Of a stretch of 64,000 nt of DNA, positions 54,665 to 63,597 are shown piece by piece. The notes under the pieces are model-generated. The model was given only the letters and a program-made list of their open reading frames with translations, was not told the DNA's origin and did no database searches. The DNA is taken from positions 297,678 through 361,677 of the forward strand of contig NZ_JADDUE010000008.1 in the NCBI RefSeq assembly GCF_016526145.1. The letters run 5' to 3'. Positions within the stretch are counted from its first letter, which is position 1; each line of letters opens with the position of its first letter. Both the position numbers and the translations under genes were made by a program. This DNA comes from Saccharopolyspora galaxeae. Its GTDB lineage: Bacteria; Actinomycetota; Actinomycetes; Mycobacteriales; Pseudonocardiaceae.

Positions 54665-55291
54665 GTGAAGCTGCAGGTAGCACTGGACGTCGCCACCCTC
54701 GGCGACGCGCTTTCGCTGGCGCACCAGGCCGAGGACTACGTCGACGTCCTCGAGCTGGGCACCCCGCTGATCAAGGCCGAAGGCCTGTCCGCGATCACGG
54801 CGATCAAGGCCGCGCACCCGAACAAGCTCGTTTTCGCCGACATGAAGACCGCCGACGCCGGCGAGCTGGAGGCCGACCTCGCGTTCTCCGCGGGCGCGGA
54901 CCTGGTGACCGTCATGGGCGCGGCCGACGACGACACCGTGCGCGGGGCCGTCGCCGCCGGTGAGAAGCACGGCAAGGACGTGGTCGCCGACATGATCACC
55001 ATCGTTGCGGACCGGGTCGCCCGGATCCGCGAGGTCTCGAAGCTGGGCGTGTCCTTCGTCGAGATCCACGCGGGGCTCGACGAGCAGGCCAAACCCGGCT
55101 ACACGATCGAGACGCTGCTCGCGGACGGCCGCCAGGCCGGCGTCCCGTTCTCGATCGCCGGTGGCGTCACCGCCGAGACCATCGCCGCAGTGCAGGACGC
55201 CGGGGCGACCGTCGCGGTGGCCGGCGGTGCGATCCGCAGCGCGGCGGACCCGGCCGCAGCCGCCAAGGCCCTCAAGAGCCGGATCCGCTGA
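54665..55291 (+). CDS. hps: 3-hexulose-6-phosphate synthase
   Basis: 208-residue (beta/alpha)8 enzyme of the OMP-decarboxylase suprafamily that condenses formaldehyde with ribulose-5-phosphate. The D-x-K-x2-D site is DMKTADAG (Asp59, Lys61, Asp64); other marks are VDVLELGTPLIKAEG and a phosphate loop SIAGGVT..VAGGAI. GTG 54665 has GAGGAG upstream. First gene of hps-rpe-orf-tkt-rpiB. It is the key formaldehyde-fixing enzyme of this island. Confidence 0.93.
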   Translation: MKLQVALDVATLGDALSLAHQAEDYVDVLELGTPLIKAEGLSAITAIKAAHPNKLVFADMKTADAGELEADLAFSAGADLVTVMGAADDDTVRGAVAAGEKHGKDVVADMITIVADRVARIREVSKLGVSFVEIHAGLDEQAKPGYTIETLLADGRQAGVPFSIAGGVTAETIAAVQDAGATVAVAGGAIRSAADPAAAAKALKSRIR

Positions 55292-55312
55292 CCGGACGCA
55301 GCAAGTTCGCGG

Positions 55313-55350
55313 GTGGCAGGGGCCGGATCGTTCTTCGGGGCCCCTGCCAC
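55313..55350 (+). terminator. Stem-loop between hps and rpe
   Basis: GTGGCAGGGGCC (55313-55324) pairs perfectly with GGCCCCTGCCAC (55339-55350), loop 14 bases, no U-run. It may partly terminate after hps or protect the upstream mRNA, giving more Hps than Rpe/Tkt. Confidence 0.55.
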
Positions 55351-55400
55351 CACATCACCGCTGCCACCGCATCACCCCCGCCACCACATCACCGCTGCCA
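55346..55400 (+). repeat. Direct repeat in the hps-rpe spacer
   Basis: A 21-base unit beginning GCCACCACATCACCGCTG occurs at 55346-55366 and again at 55380-55400, with a partial copy between. Function unknown; the first copy overlaps the right arm of the stem-loop. Confidence 0.6.
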
Positions 55401-55528
55401 TCGCCGCTCCGGCAGGGACGACCGAAAACCGGTTCGGGCGATCTCCGGCGACCGGGTGGATTCGCCTCCACCGATCTCCGCGGGACGCGGACACGAGTGG
55501 ACCGCACAAGTGATCGGAGGATCGCTCG

Positions 55529-56260
55529 ATGGTTGATCAGCCAGGAACGACCTCGCGGCATTCCGCGGCGAGGTGGTCGCCGGCCGAACCGGTGATCGTG
55601 GGTTCGGTCCTGGGCGCCGACTACGCGCAGCTCGGCGAGGAGGTCGCGAACCTCACCAACGCGGGAGTCGGCCGCATCCAGTGGGACGTCATGGACCGGC
55701 GCTTCGTGCCCAACATGACGTTCGGGCCGGACGTGGTCGCGGCCTGCCGGAAGTACAGCGACCTGCCGTTCGAGGCCCACCTCATGGTGCAGGACCCGGA
55801 CCCGATGCTGGCCGACTTCGTCGCGGCCGGTTGCGAGACCGTCATCGTGCACGCCGAGACCTGCCCGCACCTGCTGCGGACGCTCGCAGCGATCCGCGAG
55901 CTCGGGGCGCAGGCCGGTGTGGCGGTCAACCCGTCCACCCCGCTCGGCTTCGTCCGCCACGTGCTCGACCACCTCGACGAGATCGTGATCATGACCGTCA
56001 ACCCGGGCTTCGGCGGGCAGCGCTACATCCCCGCGATGGAGGAGAAGGTCTCCGAGATGCGGGCGCTGGTGGACGGCTCCGGGCGCGCGGTGCAGATCGA
56101 GGTGGACGGCGGGATCTCCACCGCCACCGCCAAGGCGGCCTGGTGCGCGGGTGCCGAACTCCTCGTCGCGGGCTCCGCCGTCCTCTCCCACCCGGGCGGG
56201 AAGCAGAAAGCGGTGGCCGAGTTGCACCGCGCCATGGCGCCGCCACCGCCCGAACAGTGA
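55529..56260 (+). CDS. rpe: Ribulose-phosphate 3-epimerase
   Basis: 243-residue barrel. GSVLGADYAQLGEEV, WDVMDRRFVPNMTFGP (metal-binding His replaced by Trp-Asp-Val-Met-Asp pattern with the catalytic Asp kept), HLMVQDPD, IMTVNPGFGGQ, VDGGI. It interconverts ribulose- and xylulose-5-phosphate for the RuMP regeneration phase. The usual HxxxMDG is altered to WDVMDRR, where the His before D is Trp, a small oddity. ATG 55529 with GGAGGA upstream; the N-terminus carries a 25-residue extension. Confidence 0.87.
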   Translation: MVDQPGTTSRHSAARWSPAEPVIVGSVLGADYAQLGEEVANLTNAGVGRIQWDVMDRRFVPNMTFGPDVVAACRKYSDLPFEAHLMVQDPDPMLADFVAAGCETVIVHAETCPHLLRTLAAIRELGAQAGVAVNPSTPLGFVRHVLDHLDEIVIMTVNPGFGGQRYIPAMEEKVSEMRALVDGSGRAVQIEVDGGISTATAKAAWCAGAELLVAGSAVLSHPGGKQKAVAELHRAMAPPPPEQ

Positions 56261-56310
56261 TCACGAGCGGCATCCGCCGAAGGAATTCCGTGCGAGGAAG
56301 GGGAAATACC

Positions 56311-56574
56311 GTGGAGCGCAACAAGATGGCACTGCAGCAAGCGCAATCCTCCTTGCTGCTGGATGCAGCTGCGGTGCTGCGGCGGCGATACGTGCGCGGC
56401 GGCCGCGACGACAGCGTGTCCCCCGCGGCGGCGGAAGGGCTGTCCAACTTCCTCGAAGGAATCGCCCGCTCCGAACCCGCGCTGCACCAGGCCGACCTGG
56501 ACGAGGCGATCGCCCTGGCACACCGCCTGATCGACGACGACCACCCCGAACACTCGCGGCTGTGGCCCGCCTAG
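56311..56574 (+). CDS. Small conserved-looking protein between rpe and tkt
   Basis: 87 codons from GTG 56311, with GAGGAAGGGG upstream. Predicted all-helical, soluble and acidic at the end (ADLDEAIALAHRLIDDDHPE). I recognise no family. It lies 50 bases after rpe and 75 before tkt in the same direction, so it is co-transcribed with RuMP genes and could be a small accessory or regulatory protein. Confidence 0.6.
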   Translation: MERNKMALQQAQSSLLLDAAAVLRRRYVRGGRDDSVSPAAAEGLSNFLEGIARSEPALHQADLDEAIALAHRLIDDDHPEHSRLWPA

Positions 56575-56649
56575 CGCGCCGCCGCGTCCCACTTCCGCAA
56601 GTTCGCACGAAGCACCGCGAGCAACCACGAGCGTCAGGAGTGCGCGTCC

Positions 56650-58767
56650 ATGACCGCGATCGAAGCCAACCGTCGCGTGCGCGACGACATCACCCGCTTG
56701 ACGACCGCCGCCGTCCCCGCCGACTGGACCGACCTGGACGTGCGGGCGATCGACACCGCCCGCGTGCTGGCCGCCGACGCGGTGCAGCAGTGCGGAAGCG
56801 GCCACCCGGGCACCGCGATGAGCCTGGCGCCGACCGCTTACGCGCTGTTCCAGCACGTCATGCGGCACGACCCGAACGACCCGAGCTGGCTCGGCCGGGA
56901 CCGGTTCGTGCTCTCGGCGGGCCACTCGAGCCTGACCCTGTACGTGCAGCTGTTCCTGGCCGGGTACGGCTTGGCGATCGACGACATCAAGGCGCTGCGC
57001 ACCTGGGGTTCGCGAACCCCAGGGCACCCCGAGTACGGGCACACCAGCGGCGTGGAGACCACGACCGGTCCGCTCGGCCAGGGCCTGGCCAACGGCGTGG
57101 GCATGGCGATGGCCGCCCGCCGCGAGCGGGGCTTGCTGGACCCCGAGGCCGCCCCCGGCGAAAGCCCGTTCGACCACCAGATCTACGTGATCGCCTCCGA
57201 CGGCGACATCGAGGAAGGCGTGACCTCCGAGGCCTCCTCGCTGGCCGGCACCCAGCAGCTCGGCAACCTCACGGTGATCTACGACGCCAACGAGATCTCC
57301 ATCGAGGACGACACCAAGATCGCCCTGTCCGAGGACACCGCCAAGCGCTACGAAGCCTACGGCTGGCACGTGATCACCGTCGACGGCGGCGAAGACGTCT
57401 CCAGCATCCTCGACGCGCTCGACGCCGCGAAGGGCAAACCGGACCAGCCGACGCTGATCGTGCTGCGCACCGTCATCGGCTACCCCGCCCCGAACAAGAT
57501 GAACTCCGGCAAGGCGCACGGCGCCGCGCTGGGAACCGAGGAGCTGGCCGAGGTCAAGAAGCTGCTGGGCTTCGAACCCGAGCGGTCTTTCCAGGTCGAC
57601 GACGGGGTCCTGGACCACACCCGAGCCGTCGGCGAGCGCGGCCGTGCCGCCCGCGCGAAGTGGCAGGTCGCCTTCGACGCGTGGGCCGAGGCCAACCCGC
57701 GGCGCAAGGCGCTGCTGGACCGGATGCAGGCGCGCGAGCTGCCGCCCGGATGGGCCGAGGAGCTGCCGAGCTGGGAGCCCGCCGAGAAGGGCGTCGCGAC
57801 CCGCAAAGCATCGGCCGAGGTCCTGGCGCACCTCGCCGACGTGCTGCCGGAGTTGTGGGGCGGCTCCGCAGACCTCGCGGAGAGCAACAACACCACGATG
57901 AAAGGCGCGGAATCGTTTGGCCCGGAGAGCATCTCCACCGGCACCTGGAGCGCCAACCCCTACGGCCGGACGCTGCACTTCGGCATCCGCGAGCACGCGA
58001 TGGGCTCGATCCTCAACGGCATCGCGCTGCACGGCGGCACCCGCCCGTACGGCGGCACGTTCCTTGTCTTCAGCGACTACATGCGGCCCGCGGTGCGGCT
58101 GGCGGCGCTGATGCACCAGCCGGTGATCTACGTCTGGACGCACGACTCGATCGGCCTGGGCGAGGACGGCCCGACGCACCAGCCGGTCGAGCACCTGTCC
58201 AGCCTGCGTGCGATCCCGGGCCTGGCGATCGCGCGGCCTGCCGACGCCAACGAGACCGCCGCGGCGTGGAAGGCCGCGCTGGAGCGTTCCGACGGCCCGA
58301 CCGGGCTGGCGCTGACCCGCCAGGGAGTGCCGACCCTCGAGGGCACGGACCCGGAAGGGGTGTCCCGCGGCGGCTACGTGCTCGCCGAAGCTTCGTCCGG
58401 CGAACCCGCGGTGCTGCTGATCGCGACCGGGTCGGAGGTGCAGCTGGCCGTGGCTGCCAAGAAAGTCCTCGAATCCGAGGGCGAGGCGACCCGCGTGGTG
58501 TCCATGCCGTGCGTGGAGTGGTTCGACGCGCAGGACGAGTCCTACCGCCGCGCGGTGCTGCCCCCGGCGGTGCGCGCGCGGGTCGTCGTCGAGGCCGGGA
58601 TCGCGCAGTGCTGGCACCGCTTCGCCGGTGCGGCGGGAGAGATCGTCTCGCTGGAGCGCTTCGGCGCCTCGGCCGATCACCAGACGCTGTTCACCGAGTT
58701 CGGCTTCACCGCCGAGGCGGTCGCCGAGGCCGCTCGGCGCGCGCTGCGCACCACTCGGTCGAGCTGA
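56650..58767 (+). CDS. tkt: Transketolase
   Basis: 705-residue thiamine-diphosphate enzyme. Motifs: CGSGHPGTAMSLAP, HDPNDPSWLGRDRFVLSAGHSS, the ThDP/Mg site SDGDIEEGVTSEASSLAG..NLTVIYDANEIS, the pyrimidine-domain Glu in FGIREHAMGSILNGIALHGG, and THDSIGLGEDGPTHQPVEHL. It moves two-carbon units to regenerate ribulose-5-phosphate acceptors. ATG 56650 has AGGAG. The minus-strand 885-codon frame over it is a shadow. Confidence 0.95.
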   Translation: MTAIEANRRVRDDITRLTTAAVPADWTDLDVRAIDTARVLAADAVQQCGSGHPGTAMSLAPTAYALFQHVMRHDPNDPSWLGRDRFVLSAGHSSLTLYVQLFLAGYGLAIDDIKALRTWGSRTPGHPEYGHTSGVETTTGPLGQGLANGVGMAMAARRERGLLDPEAAPGESPFDHQIYVIASDGDIEEGVTSEASSLAGTQQLGNLTVIYDANEISIEDDTKIALSEDTAKRYEAYGWHVITVDGGEDVSSILDALDAAKGKPDQPTLIVLRTVIGYPAPNKMNSGKAHGAALGTEELAEVKKLLGFEPERSFQVDDGVLDHTRAVGERGRAARAKWQVAFDAWAEANPRRKALLDRMQARELPPGWAEELPSWEPAEKGVATRKASAEVLAHLADVLPELWGGSADLAESNNTTMKGAESFGPESISTGTWSANPYGRTLHFGIREHAMGSILNGIALHGGTRPYGGTFLVFSDYMRPAVRLAALMHQPVIYVWTHDSIGLGEDGPTHQPVEHLSSLRAIPGLAIARPADANETAAAWKAALERSDGPTGLALTRQGVPTLEGTDPEGVSRGGYVLAEASSGEPAVLLIATGSEVQLAVAAKKVLESEGEATRVVSMPCVEWFDAQDESYRRAVLPPAVRARVVVEAGIAQCWHRFAGAAGEIVSLERFGASADHQTLFTEFGFTAEAVAEAARRALRTTRSS

Positions 58768-58828
58768 CGCCCGGGCCCCGCACGAGCGGGGCCACCACAG
58801 TCGTCCAACACAGCGGAGGATCGATTCC

Positions 58829-59317
58829 GTGCACGTCTACCTAGGCTCCGATCACGCCGGGTTCGAACTCAAGAACCACATCGCCGAACGATTGGCCGCA
58901 CTCGGCCACGAGGTCACCGACGTCGGACCGACCGCCTTCGACGCCGAGGACGACTACCCGCCGTTCTGCGTCGAGGCGGCGCGGCGGGTGGTCGCCCACC
59001 AGGGCAGCCTCGGCATCGTCATCGGCGGTTCCGGCAACGGCGAGCAGCTCGCCGCGAACAAGGTTCCCGGGGCCCGGGCCGCGCTGACCTGGAGCGTGCA
59101 GATCGCCGAGTTGTCCCGCAAGCACAACGACGCGCTGCTGGCGGGCATCGGTGCCCGGATGCACACGGTCGAGGAGGCCGAGCGCATCGTGGACGCGTTC
59201 TTGGGCACCGCGTTCGAGGGCGGCCGCCACCGGCGCAGGATCGACCAGCTGGCGGACTACGAGCGTTCCGGCGAGCCACCTGCGCTGCCGGGCGGCCGAC
59301 CGGCCCGCGACCACTGA
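58829..59317 (+). CDS. rpiB: Ribose-5-phosphate isomerase B
   Basis: 162 residues. GSDHAGFELKNHIAERL, GPTAFDAEDDYPPFC, GGSGNGEQLAANKVPGARAAL and HNDALLAGIGARM are standard; the Glu of GNGEQ replaces the E. coli catalytic Cys as in the mycobacterial enzyme. It converts ribose-5- to ribulose-5-phosphate, the formaldehyde acceptor. GTG 58829 with GGAGGA upstream. Last gene of the hps operon, followed by a strong terminator. Confidence 0.92.
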   Translation: MHVYLGSDHAGFELKNHIAERLAALGHEVTDVGPTAFDAEDDYPPFCVEAARRVVAHQGSLGIVIGGSGNGEQLAANKVPGARAALTWSVQIAELSRKHNDALLAGIGARMHTVEEAERIVDAFLGTAFEGGRHRRRIDQLADYERSGEPPALPGGRPARDH

Positions 59318-59351
59318 GGAATCCGCGGCGGAAGTTCGACCGACGCGCAGG

Positions 59352-59384
59352 AGCGCGGAGGCGGTGCGAGACCGCCTCCGCGCT
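59352..59384. terminator. Terminator between converging rpiB and permease genes
   Basis: GCGCGGAGGCGGT (59353-59365), loop GCGAG, ACCGCCTCCGCGC (59371-59383), extended by an A-T pair. Perfect stem, then TTCTCGGGTTTC on the plus strand. Confidence 0.8.
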
Positions 59385-59410
59385 TCTCGGGTTTCTCGCG
59401 CTTCCCTGGC

Positions 59411-60061
59411 TCAGCCGTTCAGGACCGGACCGCCCAGCGGCAGCCCGCGCCCGCCGGTCGCCACCGACATCCCGTGGAGGAACAGGTAGCAGCCCAGCGC
59501 GGCGAAGGTGAAGACCACGTACCCGCCGACGGCCTGCAATCCCGCGGACCCCTGCACCGTCGCGATCAGCACGACGACGAGCGCCGTGGTGATCAGCCCG
59601 AACAGCAAGGGATACGCGGCGGGCAGGCGCAGCGACGCCAGCGCCAGGAGCCCCACCGTGATCGCCCAAGAGGTCAAGAACAGCGCCTGGGTGGCGGTCG
59701 CGGCTCCAGCTGGGACTCCGAACCATTCGTGGGTCGAGCCGAGCACGAGAAGGCCGTAGCTCGACCAGAACCCGCTGAAGATGCCGAAAATGGACGCGAC
59801 CGCGCTCTGGCCGAGCGCGGCCGCCCAAATCGCGGCCACGGTCTGGCCGATTCCGGTGGCGGCCAGGATGATCGCCACCGGGGCGCCGACCGCCTCGGCG
59901 GGCACGAATCCGACGAGGGTCATGCCGAGGGCGATCGAACCGACGATGAACGTGGGAACGCCGATGAGCGCGGGGTCACCGGACAACGGCCCGGAAACCG
60001 GCTCGGATTCCTCGTTCGAGTGGCTGGCTTGCGCTGCCGTGGCAGCTTCCGATGTGGTCAC
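59411..60061 (-). CDS. GPR1/FUN34/YaaH-family permease
   Basis: 216 residues, six membrane helices after a 35-residue polar tail. GDPALIGVPTFIVGSIALGM replaces the family's NPAPLGL motif; FSGFWSSYGLLVLG and GYVVFTFAALGCYLFL are recognisable. The family moves acetate, succinate or ammonia. GTG 60061 has AAGGAG upstream. Its promoter has the full LytTR layout, so it belongs to the C1 regulon; substrate could be an organic acid excreted or used during methanol growth. Confidence 0.78.
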   Translation of the reverse strand: MTTSEAATAAQASHSNEESEPVSGPLSGDPALIGVPTFIVGSIALGMTLVGFVPAEAVGAPVAIILAATGIGQTVAAIWAAALGQSAVASIFGIFSGFWSSYGLLVLGSTHEWFGVPAGAATATQALFLTSWAITVGLLALASLRLPAAYPLLFGLITTALVVVLIATVQGSAGLQAVGGYVVFTFAALGCYLFLHGMSVATGGRGLPLGGPVLNG

Positions 60062-60206
60062 AATCCGCTCCTTCGCGGTGTTCGGCGCATGCTTCGCGCC
60101 GTCCGGATCGAATCCGGCGCCATGCCGGATTTCGAGTGGACGACGGTTTTCCGGGCGGAGTCGCCGGTGCGGATTCCGAAGGTTTCCGAGCGGGCGCGGC
60201 ACATTG

Positions 60207-60275
60207 AGAATGCCACTGGCCCGTGCCGAGGACAACGAGTTGCGAACGAGTGGAAGCCGATTCCCCACGAAGGGC
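60207..60275 (-). promoter_or_regulatory. LytTR-type composite promoter of the YaaH-family gene
   Basis: Repeats ACGAAGGGC (60267-60275) and ACGAGTGGA (60246-60254), 21 apart; -35 TTGTCC (60230-60235); 17-base spacer; -10 CATTCT (60207-60212). These positions were predicted from the other promoters before being read. Bases 60276-60497 hold nothing else I can support. Confidence 0.65.
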
Positions 60276-60497
60276 CCGACCCAGCTGCCGAACGGCTGCA
60301 CCGGGCACCTTCCCGGTTCTAGCCGCGGTCCGCGACGAAGTCCGTCCTTTCCAACGAGATGTCCGCGTGTTTCGACGAGAAGTCCTCGCGCATGCCGCGC
60401 AGAACCACTTCCGGGAGCTGAAGAATTCGGCCCGGCTTCCGGGGCAGCGGTTGCACGCCTGAACGCTGCCGGGAAGCGCAGTTCACGCGAACACGCA

Positions 60498-61571
60498 CTA
60501 CCTCCGGAAAACCGGTTCCGATGCCGGAGCGTTGCCGTTGGCGCGCTCCACGGCCTCGGAGATCAGGTGGTGGTCCGGCGAGTGCACGCACACCGGATCG
60601 GTGCGCGCGGCGTCCCCGGTGAGCGCGAACGCCTGGCAGCGGCAGCCCCCGAAGTCGATTTCCTTGCGCGCGCAGCTGCGGCACGGATCGGGCATCCAGT
60701 CGGTGCCCCGGAACGCTTGGAACGCGGCCGATTCCGTCCAGATCCATTCCAGCGCGGCGGCTCGCACCGAGGGGAATTCGAGGCTGTCGATGTCGGCGGC
60801 CACCGGGCACGGATACGCCATCCCGTCCGGGGCGACGGTGAAGCTGGAATGCGCCCACCCGCCCATGCACGGCTTCGGGTACCGCTCGTAGTAGTCCGGC
60901 AGGATCCACAGCAGCTCCATGCGGTCGGCCAGCTCCTCCTTGCGGCGCCGGTAGACCTGCTCGCCGTTGGTCAGCTGCTCCCGGCTGGGCATCAGCACCT
61001 CGCGGTTGCGCAGCCCCCAGCCGTAGTACTGGGTGTTGGCCAGTTCGAGGCGCTCGGCACCCCATGAGTCGCAGACGTCGATGATCGCATCCAGGCGGTC
61101 GAGGTTGAGCCGGTGCAGCACGACGTTCATGTTCAGCGGCAGCCCGCTGTCGCGGATGATGCCCGCCGCCTCCGCCTTCTTGTCGAACCGCTTGCTGTCC
61201 GCGATCAGCGCGGTGGACTCCGGGTTGTCGCCCTGGATGCTCAGTTGCGCGCTGTCGAGGCCGGCGGCGACCAGGCCCTTCGCCCGGCGCTCGGTGAGCC
61301 CGAGTCCGCTGGTGATCAGGTTGGTGTAGAGCTCGCAGCGGTCCGCCTCGGCGATCAGCTCCTCCAGGTCGTTGCGCAGCAGCGGCTCGCCGCCGGAGAA
61401 GTGCACCTGCAGCACGCCGAGCTCGGCGGCTTCCCGGAGCACCCGCAGCCAGTCCTCGGTGCCCAGTTCTTCATCGCGCGGCCGCAGCGCCACCGGGTTC
61501 GAGCAGTACAGGCAGTGCAGCGGGCACTTGTGGGTAAGCTCGGCCAGCAAGCCGTAGGGCGCATCGATCAT
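60498..61571 (-). CDS. pqqE: PqqE, radical SAM enzyme of PQQ synthesis
   Basis: 357 residues. The radical-SAM cluster motif is KCPLHCLYCSNP (Cys16, Cys20, Cys23), followed by HFSGGEPLLR. The C-terminal SPASM domain carries auxiliary-cluster cysteines (DPCRSCARKEIDFGGCRCQA and a late Cys). It forms the Glu-Tyr carbon link in PqqA, presented by PqqD. ATG 61571 overlaps the pqqD stop by 4 bases. Last gene of pqqABCDE. Confidence 0.93.
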   Translation of the reverse strand: MIDAPYGLLAELTHKCPLHCLYCSNPVALRPRDEELGTEDWLRVLREAAELGVLQVHFSGGEPLLRNDLEELIAEADRCELYTNLITSGLGLTERRAKGLVAAGLDSAQLSIQGDNPESTALIADSKRFDKKAEAAGIIRDSGLPLNMNVVLHRLNLDRLDAIIDVCDSWGAERLELANTQYYGWGLRNREVLMPSREQLTNGEQVYRRRKEELADRMELLWILPDYYERYPKPCMGGWAHSSFTVAPDGMAYPCPVAADIDSLEFPSVRAAALEWIWTESAAFQAFRGTDWMPDPCRSCARKEIDFGGCRCQAFALTGDAARTDPVCVHSPDHHLISEAVERANGNAPASEPVFRR

Positions 61572-61831
61572 GTCTTCACCCAGCCCTTTTCGCGCGCTTC
61601 GCGCAGGAAGCCCAGCACGTCGTCGGATAGCCCGTCAGTCTCGAAGTCGGCTTCCAGCTTCGCGGTGATCTCGGCGGCGGTGCGGGTGCCGTCGCACAGC
61701 CGCAGGATCGCGGCGCTGGAGGTGTTGAGCTGCACCACCCGCTCGGGCAGCAGCAGCATGTCCCCGCCGCGGACCTTGTCGAAGCGCAGCCTGGCCTTCG
61801 GCACCAGGTGCGGCTTGCCGCCGGGGTCCAT
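61568..61831 (-). CDS. pqqD: PqqD, PqqA-binding chaperone
   Basis: 87 residues: a winged-helix-like RRE fold with LVPKARLRFDKVRGGDMLLLPE, VVQLNTSSAAILRLCDG and ITAKLEADF. It binds PqqA and hands it to PqqE. The start shares one base with the pqqC stop (TGATG). As a separate gene, not fused to pqqC or pqqE. Confidence 0.9.
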   Translation of the reverse strand: MDPGGKPHLVPKARLRFDKVRGGDMLLLPERVVQLNTSSAAILRLCDGTRTAAEITAKLEADFETDGLSDDVLGFLREAREKGWVKT

Positions 61832-62526
61832 CACGAGTCCTTGCCGAACGTCAGCTGCACCGTGTCCAGCAGTGTCCACAGCACGTCGCACTTGAACTCC
61901 AGCGCCTGCACGCACGCCTCCTGCTGCGCGCGCGTGGTCGCGTTGTCGCGCACCAGTTCCAGCAGATGCGCGATGTCGGCGGGCTGCTGGGTCAACCGGG
62001 TGCGGAAGTACTCCAGGCCCGCGGGGGCGATCCACGGGTAGTGCTCGCGCACGTCGGTGATGCGGCGGCTGAGCAGGTCCGGGGCGAACAGCTCGGTCAG
62101 CGCCGAGGCGACCGCCTCCAGCCACGGCCGGTCGCGGCAGAACTCCACGTAGGCGTCCACCGCGAAGCGCACCCCGGGCAGCACCGTGCGGGTGTCGTGC
62201 AGCTCCTCGCGGGTGAGCCCGACCGCCTCGCCGAGCCGCACCCAGCGCTCGATGCCGCCCTCGTTGCCCGATGTGCCGTCGTGGTCGGTGATCCGCTTGA
62301 TCCACCGCCTGCGATGCTGCGAGCCCGGCAGCTTGGTGAGGACGTAGGCATCCTTGATCGGCAGGTTGAGCTGGTAGTAGAAGCGGTTGCGCACCCAGCC
62401 GCGGAACTCCTGCTCGGTCAGGTCGCCGGCGTGCATCCGCTCGTTGAACGGGTGCAGGTGGTGGTAGCGCCGCTCGCCGACCTCCCGCAGCTCGTCCTCG
62501 AAGTCCGCAGCGGACAACGGCGTCAT
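61831..62526 (-). CDS. pqqC: PqqC, PQQ synthase
   Basis: 231-residue haem-oxygenase-fold oxidase that carries out the last ring closure and eight-electron oxidation to PQQ without a cofactor. Marks: RYHHLHPFNERMHAGDLTEQ, WVRNRFYYQLNLPIKDAY, ITDHDGT..GGIERWVRLGEAVG, and the YVEFCRDRPWLEA stretch. ATG 62526 overlaps the pqqB stop by 4 bases. Confidence 0.93.
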   Translation of the reverse strand: MTPLSAADFEDELREVGERRYHHLHPFNERMHAGDLTEQEFRGWVRNRFYYQLNLPIKDAYVLTKLPGSQHRRRWIKRITDHDGTSGNEGGIERWVRLGEAVGLTREELHDTRTVLPGVRFAVDAYVEFCRDRPWLEAVASALTELFAPDLLSRRITDVREHYPWIAPAGLEYFRTRLTQQPADIAHLLELVRDNATTRAQQEACVQALEFKCDVLWTLLDTVQLTFGKDS

Positions 62527-63410
62527 AGCTCGACCTCCAAACCGGCGTGCCCGACCTCGATGCCCTGCCGCTGCAACCTGCGGCGTTGCGCGGATGCCTC
62601 GTCGAGGATCGGGTTGGTGTTGTTGACGTGGACGTAGATCTTGCGGCCGGGCAGCTCGGCGAGCTTCCGCGCGGACCCGTCGGGACCGTCCACCGGCATG
62701 TGCCCCATGGACGATCCCGGCTGCCGACCGGTGCCCTGGCGCGACATCTCGTCGTCGGTGTGGAAGGTGCCGTCGCAGAACACGCAGTCGGCGTCGGCGA
62801 CCTGCGCGGCGAATGCGTCGTCCCAGCGGGGCACCGTCGGGGCGTACACCGCCGTGCCGCCGGTCGCGGTGTCCTCCAGCCGGTAGCCCACCTCCCAGTT
62901 CGGGCGGTCCGAGGCGCCCACGTAGCGCGGCGGTTTGCCACCGGTGCGGAACGCGGTGGCGCGCAGGCGCTCGTCCAGCTCGATCGGCTCGCCCGGTTCC
63001 ACCGGCCGCCAGTCGATCTCGGCGTAGTCGCTGAGCAGGTGCCGCACCGGGAACCGCGTTTCGAGCGCTCCGAGCACCTCGGGCGTGCCGTGCACGGCGA
63101 GGTCCGCGCCCTCGCGCAGCACGAGCAGGCCGATGGTGTGGTCGAATTCGGCGTCGGTGAGCAGCACCCCGGACACCGGGGTGTCCCGCGGCCCGGGTCC
63201 GGGATGCAGGTTGGGGTCGGCGGCGATCTGGTGGTGCACGTCGGGGGTGGCGTTGAGCAGGAACCATCGCCTCCCCGTGGCGGAGACCGCGAGACCTGCG
63301 TGCGTCGTGGCCCGTTCGGGCCGTTCGCGGGCCGCGCGGCAGCCGCCGCAGGCGCAGTTCCACTGGGGGTAACCGCCGCCTGCGGCGACTCCTAGACAAC
63401 GCAGCAGCAC
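62523..63410 (-). CDS. pqqB: PqqB, MBL-fold PQQ biosynthesis protein
   Basis: 295 residues. It begins [22 protein letters not shown], the family start with its CxCxxC zinc site. The MBL core shows [24 protein letters not shown] and GHMPVDGP. PqqB is an iron hydroxylase acting on a Glu-Tyr intermediate. GTG 63410 starts 3 bases after the pqqA stop. No pqqF/pqqG protease is in the cluster. Confidence 0.93.
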   Translation of the reverse strand: MLLRCLGVAAGGGYPQWNCACGGCRAARERPERATTHAGLAVSATGRRWFLLNATPDVHHQIAADPNLHPGPGPRDTPVSGVLLTDAEFDHTIGLLVLREGADLAVHGTPEVLGALETRFPVRHLLSDYAEIDWRPVEPGEPIELDERLRATAFRTGGKPPRYVGASDRPNWEVGYRLEDTATGGTAVYAPTVPRWDDAFAAQVADADCVFCDGTFHTDDEMSRQGTGRQPGSSMGHMPVDGPDGSARKLAELPGRKIYVHVNNTNPILDEASAQRRRLQRQGIEVGHAGLEVEL

Positions 63411-63413
63411 GGC

Positions 63414-63488
63414 TCAGCGCCGGTGGAAGTAGCCGGTCGCCTCGGCGCAGACATCGATCACGGTGTATTCGGGCTTTTCCCAGGTCAT
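63414..63488 (-). CDS. pqqA: PqqA, PQQ precursor peptide
   Basis: 24 codons from ATG 63488 (AGGAGG 5 bases upstream) to TGA 63414-63416, 3 bases before pqqB. The peptide starts MTWEKPEY and contains Glu16-x3-Tyr20 (EATGY), the pair that is cross-linked to become PQQ. It is too short for ordinary gene calling. It differs in sequence from the second copy at 53879-53974. Confidence 0.9.
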   Translation of the reverse strand: MTWEKPEYTVIDVCAEATGYFHRR

Positions 63489-63519
63489 GCCATCCTCCTA
63501 GAACAACGGGACGGCTTCG

Positions 63520-63589
63520 AGCCTCCGCGATCGGTGGTTGCGGTGACAACACATCGGCAACCAGCGGAACCCGATCCCCGATCAGAGGT
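63520..63589 (-). promoter_or_regulatory. Probable LytTR-type promoter of pqqABCDE
   Basis: -35 TTGTCA (63544-63549), 18-base spacer, -10 GAGGCT (63520-63525). At the positions expected from the other promoters lie ACCAGCGGA (63560-63568) and ATCAGAGGT (63581-63589), which match the half-site at 6 and 5 of 9 bases. Weaker than the rest. Confidence 0.4.
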
Positions 63590-63597
63590 GCATTTGC

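Noticed and set aside
55346..55400. CRISPR-like repeat
   Set aside because: Only two copies with partial internal repetition, no spacers of uniform length and no cas genes.
56023..58680. 885-codon minus-strand frame
   Set aside because: Antisense to tkt and the end of rpe; low-complexity composition and no family motif.
60319..60393. 24-codon minus-strand frame near the pqq cluster that could be another PqqA
   Set aside because: It lacks Glu-x3-Tyr and the W-x2-P start and has no good ribosome-binding site.
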